The notes under the pieces are model-generated. The model was given only the letters and a program-made list of their open reading frames with translations, made no database searches and was not told the origin of the DNA. From Gemmatimonadota bacterium (GTDB lineage Bacteria > Gemmatimonadota > Gemmatimonadetes > Gemmatimonadales > GWC2-71-9): a stretch of DNA of 16,789 nt. The translations under genes and the position numbers were made by a program. The DNA lies in the NCBI GenBank assembly GCA_003221985.1, contig QHUQ01000143.1, forward strand, positions 1 through 16,789. The letters run 5' to 3'. Shown in pieces: positions 1-5,985 of this stretch (position 1 is its first letter; every line of letters begins with the position of its first letter).

Positions 1-335
1 CTTTTCGCCTCTCGGCCGCTCCACTGGCGGAGACTCCGCTCCTGTTTTAGCCTCAGTTGCACTGTCTGAGGTAGGCGCGCCCGGCTCGCTCAGGCTACGG
101 GTCGCAGGTTCGAGTCCTGCCTCGGGAGTTTCCCAACTCTCAGCACCCCCCAATCGCTTTCCGACGCCCAGTTTTCGCCCTCCGGCGCTGGTGACGGTTT
201 GGTGACGCTTTCGGCGCAGCTGACCGTGACACCGCTCACGGCACGCCCTCTGGTCGCCGGCCACCCTAGATCGTATCGTGTCAACGCGAAGCTCATCCCG
301 TGGTCGCGTCGGTCCCACTCTCTCCCGAGGCCTCT
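1..335. other. Left intergenic region
   Basis: I see no convincing gene here. The frames open across it are shadows: a minus-strand frame that reads RQDSNLRP is the familiar antisense translation of a tRNA 3' end. The region holds a small stem-loop (CCTCAG at 51-56 pairing with CTGAGG at 66-71, 9-nt loop), then the 32-bp tRNA-derived repeat at 97-128. No tRNA 5' half is recognisable in the 96 bases upstream of that repeat. The segment 130-335 presumably carries the promoter of the cytochrome gene, but I could not pick a clear -35/-10 pair. Confidence 0.5.
97..128 (+). repeat. 32-bp direct repeat, copy 1 (tRNA 3' end)
   Basis: This is identical over 32 bases to 1974-2005; the flanking bases differ on both sides. 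It contains a perfect T-arm (GCAGG, loop TTCGAGT, CCTGC at 104-120) followed by CTCGGGA plus a G discriminator, so it is the last third of a tRNA gene. The type resembles bacterial tRNA-Asn, but the identity is uncertain without an anticodon. No acceptor 5' strand (TCCCGAG) lies upstream, so this is not a functional tRNA. Direct repeats of tRNA 3' ends are the usual form of attachment sites left by site-specific integration, so this is a candidate att site. Confidence 0.7.
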
Positions 336-1694
336 GTGGCTGATCCTCGTCCCTGCCGCGCCATCTCCTTCGGCATCATGGCACTCGCCATCACCGCCTG
401 CGGCGTCAGTAGCCCATCGTCCTCGTTTACGCCCCCAACCCCGAGTCCATCCGCGTCCGAAGCGCCCGCGGGCTTCGACAACAAGAGCAATGGAATGGTC
501 GATGACTCGACCCACGACGCCGATCGGACCACCTTCGACGAGGTCGAAGAGATTTCAGACGGCCTGGGGCCGCTGTACAACGCGCAGTCCTGCCGCGAGT
601 GCCACCAGAACCCGACCTCCGGTGGACCGAGCCAAGTCAGCGAGCTGCGTGTCGGCCGCCTGGGCCCCGACGGCACGTTCCGCAACCCGGACATCCCGAT
701 CGCGCGCGGCAGCGTGGTCATCTCCGGCCGCACCCTCGTCAACGACCGTGCCATTTGCCCCAACGCCGCCTTCCCCGACTCCGAGATCCAGGAGCGGGTG
801 CCCGACACGGACACGATCCGCACCACGCGTCTCGCGCTCAATCTGCTGGGCGACGGCCTGGTGGAGGCGGTGCCTGAGTCGACGTTGCTGGCTCTGGCAC
901 GCGAGCAACGCAGGGCCACGGAAGGGCGGATTCACGGCCAAGCGGCGCGCGTTCCGATTCTCGAAGCCCCTGGGCAGACGGGCATCGGCCGTTTCGGCTG
1001 GAAGGATCAGCACGCCAGCCTGCTGTCGTTCGCCGGCGATGCCTACCTCAACGAAATGGGGATCACCAGCCGGCTCCTCCCGGAGGAAGTGACCAATCTC
1101 TGCAATACAGTCGCCGAGCCCAACAACACCCCGGACTCGACCGGGGTCGAGGACATCGACCGGTTCACCCGCTTCATGCGGGCGACCAAGGCGCCGGCGC
1201 GCGACCGCGTGTTGGCGGCGACCGCTCAAGCGCAGCGAGGATCGGAGCTGTTCGACAACATCGGATGTGCCATGTGCCACGTGCGTACCCTCACGACCGC
1301 CCCCGCCGGCACGGTGATCAACGGAGGCGCCGACACGGTTCCGCCGGCGCTCGGCGACAAGGTGTTCCATCCGTTCGGGGATTTCTTGCTGCACGACGTG
1401 GGGACGGGCGACGGGATCGCGGTGGCGATGGTGGAGCACTATGGTCGGAACATGTATCGCACCCTCTGGAAGGACTTCGTCCAGGACAGCATCCTGCGCG
1501 CCCGCAACAAGGTGCGGACCGCCCCGTTGTGGGGAGTGCGCCTGCGGCCCCGCTTGATGCACGATGGGGCATCGCTCACGTTCCGGGACGCGATCCTGCG
1601 CCACCGTGAAGAAGCGGGCGCGGTCACGCGCCGGTTTCGGAGGCTGACGCCAAGCGATCAGGAAGCGATTATCACCTTCTTGAAGTCGCTCTGA
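336..1694 (+). CDS. Di-haem oxidoreductase (DHOR/DUF1111, peroxidase-like) lipoprotein
   Basis: This is a predicted exported c-type cytochrome of the di-haem oxidoreductase family (DUF1111), distantly related to MauG and bacterial di-haem cytochrome c peroxidases. Two covalent haem motifs are visible: CRECH at nt 591-605 and CAMCH at 1266-1280. The second opens the C-terminal cytochrome-like part, and the family-typical LWG motif (APLWGVR) and the MHDG motif lie near 1525-1565. I chose the GTG at 336: GAGG lies 5 nt upstream, and it gives a short lipoprotein signal (basic PRPCR, hydrophobic stretch, lipobox ITAC with the Cys about residue 22). A GTG at 300 in the same frame would add 12 residues and is possible. 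The protein probably sits on the periplasmic side and handles peroxide or oxidises a partner; the true substrate is unknown. It stands alone between tRNA-derived repeats, not in an operon. Confidence 0.85.
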   Translation: MADPRPCRAISFGIMALAITACGVSSPSSSFTPPTPSPSASEAPAGFDNKSNGMVDDSTHDADRTTFDEVEEISDGLGPLYNAQSCRECHQNPTSGGPSQVSELRVGRLGPDGTFRNPDIPIARGSVVISGRTLVNDRAICPNAAFPDSEIQERVPDTDTIRTTRLALNLLGDGLVEAVPESTLLALAREQRRATEGRIHGQAARVPILEAPGQTGIGRFGWKDQHASLLSFAGDAYLNEMGITSRLLPEEVTNLCNTVAEPNNTPDSTGVEDIDRFTRFMRATKAPARDRVLAATAQAQRGSELFDNIGCAMCHVRTLTTAPAGTVINGGADTVPPALGDKVFHPFGDFLLHDVGTGDGIAVAMVEHYGRNMYRTLWKDFVQDSILRARNKVRTAPLWGVRLRPRLMHDGASLTFRDAILRHREEAGAVTRRFRRLTPSDQEAIITFLKSL

Positions 1695-1745
1695 TCAAGG
1701 CCGGACAGCCCAGGCCAGCCCGTCCGGCCGTCCGCCCGCGGCGAT

Positions 1746-1819
1746 GCGCCCGACCACCGGCCGCTGGCCGTCGCCGCCTCCGGAGCCGAAGGTCCCGCGT
1801 TCGAATCGCGGCTGGCGCA
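1746..1819 (+). pseudogene. Decayed tRNA-Arg(CCG)-like sequence
   Basis: At 74 nt it has exact tRNA length. The 3' half is intact: anticodon loop CTCCGGA (anticodon CCG at 1780-1782, T33 present), variable AGGTC, T-stem CCGCG/CGCGG with loop TTCGAAT, then CTGGCGC and discriminator A. The 5' half is not. GCGCCCG at 1746-1752 pairs 6 of 7 with the acceptor 3' strand. However, position 8 is A instead of T, no regular D-arm forms (a CGGCC-GCT-GGCCG hairpin sits there instead), and the anticodon stem pairs only 3 of 5. No CCA is encoded. I read it as a tRNA pseudogene or a 3'-half copy left by integration; a functional tRNA is unlikely. Confidence 0.55.
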
Positions 1820-1938
1820 TCCTCACGCGTCACGCTCTTTTTCGCCGGGTACGGTGTGGGTACGGTCGGTCGGGTGCGATTCGGGCCCGTTTCGGGATTT
1901 TTGTCTGGATTTCCTGCTCGCCAACCGCTTAGTTTTCT

Positions 1939-2006
1939 GCTCCCGAGCACACGGGCGGGCCTGTTCCGTGTCAACGGGTCGCAGGTTCGAGTCCTGCCTC
2001 GGGAGC
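1939..2006 (+). pseudogene. Compact tRNA-like fold ending in repeat copy 2
   Basis: A 9-bp closing stem, GCTCCCGAG (1939-1947) with CTCGGGAGC (1998-2006), encloses two hairpins. The first is ACACGG/CCGTGT (1949-1954 with 1966-1971) with an 11-nt loop. The second is a perfect T-arm (1981-1997, loop TTCGAGT). Five T residues follow at 2007-2011. The tRNA-sized part (acceptor 1941-1947 to discriminator 2005) is 65 nt, about ten short of a normal tRNA; one arm is missing and no anticodon is recognisable. It could be a tRNA remnant with internal loss, a tRNA-like RNA, or simply a terminator built on a tRNA end. Confidence 0.4.
1974..2005 (+). repeat. 32-bp direct repeat, copy 2 (tRNA 3' end)
   Basis: This is an exact second copy of 97-128, in the same orientation, about 1.88 kb away. 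Only the cytochrome gene and the tRNA-Arg remnant lie between the copies. Its right edge is 13 bases from the stop codon of the minus-strand response regulator. Unlike copy 1, this copy does have a matching acceptor 5' strand (TCCCGAG at 1941-1947). The pair looks like attL/attR of a small inserted unit whose integrase is absent or lost. Confidence 0.7.
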
Positions 2007-2018
2007 TTTTTCCCCCCA

Positions 2019-2387
2019 CTAGGTCCCCAGGACGGCTTGCACCGACTCCACAATCTCGCGCGTGGTGAAGGGCTTCTGCAGGCTCTTCACCGCGCCGAGA
2101 AACTCGGCGTCCTGACGCATATCCAGCGTCCCCGTGGAATCGCCGCCCGACATCACGATGACCTTGACCGTCGGGAAGCGTTTGCGGATTTCGCGTAGGG
2201 TGACGATACCGTCCTGGCCGGGCATGAAGATGTCGGTGATGACCACGTCGGCCGAGTGCCGCGCGAGTATTTCCATCCCCATTTCCCCGTCACTCGCATC
2301 CAGGACGTCATGTCCTGCTTGCTCCAATGCTCGTCGCACGATGCGCCGAATCGGCTCCTGATCGTCGATCACGAGTATCCGTGCCAT
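2019..2387 (-). CDS. Single-domain response regulator (CheY/Spo0F-like)
   Basis: The protein is 122 residues, just one receiver domain with no output domain. The acidic pocket is D8/D9, the phosphoacceptor is D52 (VVITDIFMPG), the switch residue is S80 (VIVMSGG) and the conserved lysine is K105 (LQKPF). All key residues are present, so it should accept phosphate, most simply from the hybrid kinase encoded directly upstream. The start is well supported: ATG at 2385-2387 has AGGAGG 7 nt before it, inside the last codons of the kinase gene, and only 3 bp separate the kinase stop from this ATG, so translation is probably coupled. Such receivers act by protein contact or as phosphorelay intermediates; its target is not visible here. 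Confidence 0.9.
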   Translation of the reverse strand: MARILVIDDQEPIRRIVRRALEQAGHDVLDASDGEMGMEILARHSADVVITDIFMPGQDGIVTLREIRKRFPTVKVIVMSGGDSTGTLDMRQDAEFLGAVKSLQKPFTTREIVESVQAVLGT

Positions 2388-2390
2388 GGC

Positions 2391-4346
2391 TCAACCTCCT
2401 TCCAAAACCTCGCGGACCCTTCGAGCCAACCCCTCCGCCGTGAACGGCTTCTGCAAGAACTGGACGCCTTCCTCGAGCATGCCGTGGCGCACGATCGACT
2501 CGTCTGTGTAGCCCGACATGTACAGGGTGCGCATGGTCGTTCGCGTCGTGGTCAGCAGCACCGACACTTCGCGGCCGCTCATACCCGGCATAACGACGTC
2601 GGACAGGAGCAAATGAATCGGCCCGGGATGCAGCGCCGCTGCTTGCAGTGCCGCCGGACCGTCCTCCGCAGTCAATACGCCGTACCCGCGTGCCTCCAGG
2701 ATCTTGCGGATGAGGGTGCGGACCTCTTCCTGATCCTCGACCACGAGAATCGTCTCCGAGCCGCGCAGCGGCCCGGTCACGGCCGGGGCCGTCACCAGCG
2801 GCTCGACGGGCCCGACCACCCGCGGTAAGTAGACCTTGAACGTCGTCCCGACGCCGAGCTCGCTGTAAACCCAGATGTAGCCACCCGACTGTTTGACGAT
2901 GCCATACACCGTCGCCAACCCCAGGCCGGTTCCCTTCCCCCGCTGCTTGGTTGTGAAGAACGGCTCGAACACGCGTGCCCGGGTGGCGGCGTCCATCCCC
3001 GTACCCGTGTCGCCGATCGCGATCATCGCATAATCGCCGGCGGCAACGACCGGCTGGTCCGCGACGTACGCGTCGTCGAGCGCGACGTTGGCGGTCTCGA
3101 TCGTGAGTGTCCCACCGCGCGGCATCGCGTCTCGGGCGTTGACGGCGAGGTTCACCAGCACCTGCTCGAGCTGTGTCGGGTCCGCGCGCACCGGCGCGAG
3201 GTTGGCCGCGAGCACGGTCCGGAGCTTCACATCCTCCCCGATCAGCCGCCGCAGCAACCGCTCGACGTCGCGCACGACAGCGTTCAGATCGAGCGTCCGG
3301 GGCGCGAGGACCTGCTGCCGGCTGAAGGCAAGCAGCTGGCGCGTGAGATCGGCAGCCCGCAGCGCCGCCTGACGGCTTTCGAGAGCATCCTCCCGAGCCG
3401 GATGGTCCGCCGGCAGACCCTCGAGCAGCAGGTCCGTCGATCCCAGAATCGCGGTCAGCAGATTGTTGAAGTCGTGCGCGATGCCGGCCGCCAGACGGCC
3501 CACCGCTTCCATCCGTTGCGCGGCGCGCAGCCGCTCGTCGGCGAGGCGCAGCGCTTCTTCCGCGCGCTTGCGGTCGGTCACATCGCGGTAATTCACGACG
3601 AGGGCGCGTATCGAGGGATCATCCAGCCGGTTGGCGATGACCACTTCGAGGTCGCGCCACGAGCCATCCTTGTGACGCACCCGAAAGCCCGCCTGCACGA
3701 TCTCCTCCGGATGCTGGTACAGGCGCGCCAGCTGAGACGCAGCGGCGGCTTGTTCGTCGGGATGCACCAAATCCAGGACGCTGTGTCCCGTCATCTCCCC
3801 CGCGTCGTAACCCAGTGTGGGTTTGAGCGACTGCGTGCTGTACAGAATCGTCCCCGCGGCATCCAGCAGCGTGATGACGTCAGTCGAATGCTCGATCAAG
3901 CTGCGGAAGCGTCGTTCGGTCGCCGCGCTGGCCGCCCCGGCGTCCATCGCCTCCCGGAGCGCGTCTTTGAGCGCAAGGGCCCGGCGGACAGCCGGGCCGA
4001 GCCGATGGAGCCGTTGCTTCACGACGTAGTCGGCGGCGCCGGCCTTGATGTAATCGGCGGCGGTTTCTTCGTCGATAGAACCGGTCACGATCAGCACGGG
4101 GAGGAGGGGTTGCTCACGCTGGATGAGGCGGAGGACGTCGAGGCCGCTAGTCTGCGGCAGCGCATGGTCAGTCAGGACGACGTCGGCGCGAAAGGATTGC
4201 AGCGCCGCGGTCAACGCGGCGAGGTGATCGACGCGCACTGCAGTGACGGCGGATCCATCGCGCCGGAGCGCGTGCACCATCAATTCGTAATCGGCCTCGC
4301 TGTCCTCGACGATCAACACGCGTAGCGGCTCCCGCTCCGGCTCCAT
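2391..4346 (-). CDS. Hybrid histidine kinase, REC-PAS-HisKA-HATPase-REC
   Basis: The product is 651 residues with no membrane segment, so it is a cytosolic sensor. The order is as follows. The N-terminal receiver has its acceptor at D60 (VVLTDHALP). A PAS domain spans about 145-260, ending in the usual DVTDRKRAEE linker. The HisKA helix has the autophosphorylated His at 291 (GIAHDFNN, codon 3474-3476). The HATPase_c has an N-box [10 protein letters not shown], a G1 box DTGTGM, an EPFFTTK F-box and a [10 protein letters not shown]2 box. The C-terminal receiver has its acceptor near D583 (LLLSDVVMPG) and Lys near 633. All catalytic residues are present. An AGGG precedes the ATG by a few bases. 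It is probably co-transcribed with the MEDS regulator upstream (80 bp gap) and the single-domain receiver downstream. The PAS ligand is unknown. Confidence 0.92.
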   Translation of the reverse strand: MEPEREPLRVLIVEDSEADYELMVHALRRDGSAVTAVRVDHLAALTAALQSFRADVVLTDHALPQTSGLDVLRLIQREQPLLPVLIVTGSIDEETAADYIKAGAADYVVKQRLHRLGPAVRRALALKDALREAMDAGAASAATERRFRSLIEHSTDVITLLDAAGTILYSTQSLKPTLGYDAGEMTGHSVLDLVHPDEQAAAASQLARLYQHPEEIVQAGFRVRHKDGSWRDLEVVIANRLDDPSIRALVVNYRDVTDRKRAEEALRLADERLRAAQRMEAVGRLAAGIAHDFNNLLTAILGSTDLLLEGLPADHPAREDALESRQAALRAADLTRQLLAFSRQQVLAPRTLDLNAVVRDVERLLRRLIGEDVKLRTVLAANLAPVRADPTQLEQVLVNLAVNARDAMPRGGTLTIETANVALDDAYVADQPVVAAGDYAMIAIGDTGTGMDAATRARVFEPFFTTKQRGKGTGLGLATVYGIVKQSGGYIWVYSELGVGTTFKVYLPRVVGPVEPLVTAPAVTGPLRGSETILVVEDQEEVRTLIRKILEARGYGVLTAEDGPAALQAAALHPGPIHLLLSDVVMPGMSGREVSVLLTTTRTTMRTLYMSGYTDESIVRHGMLEEGVQFLQKPFTAEGLARRVREVLEGG

Positions 4347-4426
4347 ATGACCCTATGCACGCGGTCGGGGGGCCCGCCGTCCAATACTTTGTTGGTAGCC
4401 GAGCTAGTGCTGCGAGCGATACCCCG

Positions 4427-5029
<603 letters not shown>

Positions 5030-5032
<3 letters not shown>

Positions 5033-5061
5033 TGTATATCAAAGATGAGCAAAGAGCAATG
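5030..5061. promoter_or_regulatory. Divergent regulator intergenic with TTG-N5-CAA dyad
   Basis: The MEDS regulator and the LysR-type gene start only 26 bp apart if the longest MEDS start is used. The gap is AT-rich in an otherwise GC-rich window and contains TTGTATATCAA (5032-5042), an inverted repeat with TATA-like centre. LysR-type proteins commonly bind dyads between themselves and a divergent target, so this is the natural candidate operator. A later MEDS start (5002) would give a more usual spacing. No strong Shine-Dalgarno precedes either gene; leaderless translation is possible. Confidence 0.45.
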
Positions 5062-5985
5062 GAATTACGCCACCTGAGATACTTCGTCGCCGTCGCTGAG
5101 GAGCGCAGCTTCAGCAGAGCCGCCACCCGGCTCCGCGTCGCCCAACCCGCTCTCTCCAAGCAGATCCGTGACCTCGAGATCGAGCTCGGCACCGTCCTCT
5201 TCGAACGGGGCCCCCGGGGGGTGTTTCTGACCGCCGCGGGTCGCGCATTCCTCGTTGAGGCACGACACACACTCGATGTTGCGACCCACGCCGTGGCGTC
5301 CGCGCGCGGCGCGGCGGTCGGCCGAGATTCCCCACTGCGCTTCGCCCATGGAGAGGTCGCGACGTATGCCACGTCGATCGAAAATCTCCTGGCAGCGTTT
5401 CGCGATGCCAATCCGGACGTCCAGGTCGAGATCGCCAGCAATCACGACGGCGAGATATTCCATGCGCTGCGCGAACGCCGCGTCGACGTCGGGTCGGTCT
5501 TTGTCGCGGAGTGGCCGCTCGTTGGGTTTGCGGCGCACCGCATGATCGACAGCTCGATAACCGGTGTCCTGTTGCCCGGCAGTCACCCCCTGGCTGCTGA
5601 GCCGTCGATCCGGTTGGCCGAGCTCCGCACGCTGACGTGGCTCAACTCGGCGTCCCGCCGCTGGCCGGGGTTCTTCCCGATCCTCGAGGACGCACTGCGC
5701 GAGCGGGGGCTCGTCCCCGAACGGCGGCTCGAGCGGCCGAGAGAAGCACCGGCGATGAACGTCCAGATCGCCGCCGGGGATACGTGGGCGCTGGTGAGCG
5801 AAGCGGTCGCCGGACCGTATCGCAAAAACGCCAACGGCATCGTATACCGGCCGTTTCGTGAGCCGCCCATCCCCTGCTGGCTGGCGTTGGTGTGGTTGCC
5901 GCCCGCGTCTCAGCTCGTCGATCGCCTCGTTCACTCGGCTCGCGATACTGGCTTGACGCTGCCGGGGGAGTTGACCTGCCGCTAA
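5059..5985 (+). CDS. LysR-family transcriptional regulator
   Basis: This is a 308-residue one-component regulator. The N-terminal winged helix-turn-helix is unmistakable: MELRHLRYFVAVAEERSFSR, then AATRLRVAQPALSKQIRDLE and LGTVLFERG, ending LTAAGRAFL. The rest (about 90-300) is a periplasmic-binding-protein-like effector domain of normal length, with PGSHPLA and a conserved ALVSEAVAG-type loop. The start ATG at 5059 matches the family start exactly; an upstream extension in the same frame is low-complexity antisense of the MEDS gene and is not real. It probably controls the divergent MEDS regulator-kinase operon, itself, or both. The co-inducer cannot be read from sequence. Its TAA stop at 5983-5985 is immediately followed by the stop of the convergent kinase gene, with no base between them. 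Confidence 0.93.
   Translation: MELRHLRYFVAVAEERSFSRAATRLRVAQPALSKQIRDLEIELGTVLFERGPRGVFLTAAGRAFLVEARHTLDVATHAVASARGAAVGRDSPLRFAHGEVATYATSIENLLAAFRDANPDVQVEIASNHDGEIFHALRERRVDVGSVFVAEWPLVGFAAHRMIDSSITGVLLPGSHPLAAEPSIRLAELRTLTWLNSASRRWPGFFPILEDALRERGLVPERRLERPREAPAMNVQIAAGDTWALVSEAVAGPYRKNANGIVYRPFREPPIPCWLALVWLPPASQLVDRLVHSARDTGLTLPGELTCR

Larger units (their letters stand above)
1695..2018. other. Intergenic region with tRNA remnants
   Basis: This stretch holds no gene. It contains a decayed tRNA-Arg-like sequence (1746-1819), a short GC stem with a T tail (CCCG-TTT-CGGG at 1886-1896 followed by ATTTTT), and the tRNA-like fold ending in the second 32-bp repeat (1939-2006) with five T residues after it. 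Either T-tailed structure could end plus-strand transcription from the cytochrome gene. Frames open on the minus strand here encode only the antisense of tRNA 3' ends (peptides such as RTRDLRL and RQDSNLRP) and should not be called genes. Confidence 0.6.

Noticed and set aside
323..329. TCCCGAG downstream of repeat copy 1, which could pair with its acceptor strand as a permuted tRNA
   Set aside because: It is only 7 bases, with no D-arm or anticodon arm around it, inside the start region of the cytochrome gene; chance match.
90..515. Minus-strand open frame ending in KLPRQDSNLRPVA (and similar frames at 1672-2019 and 1823-2053)
   Set aside because: These peptides are the well-known spurious translation of antisense tRNA 3' ends; the rest has no domain signature and overlaps the cytochrome gene or non-coding DNA.
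555..1604. 349-codon minus-strand frame antisense to the cytochrome
   Set aside because: It is arginine- and histidine-rich with no recognisable domain; it arises from GC bias opposite a gene with clear haem motifs.
1886..1902. CCCG-TTT-CGGG followed by ATTTTT as an intrinsic terminator
   Set aside because: The stem is only 4 bp; too weak to call as a terminator on its own, so I mention it only in the intergenic entry.
3402..4325. 307-codon plus-strand frame opposite the first hybrid kinase
   Set aside because: This is a shadow of the kinase frame; no family motif is present, and the kinase on the other strand has complete catalytic boxes.
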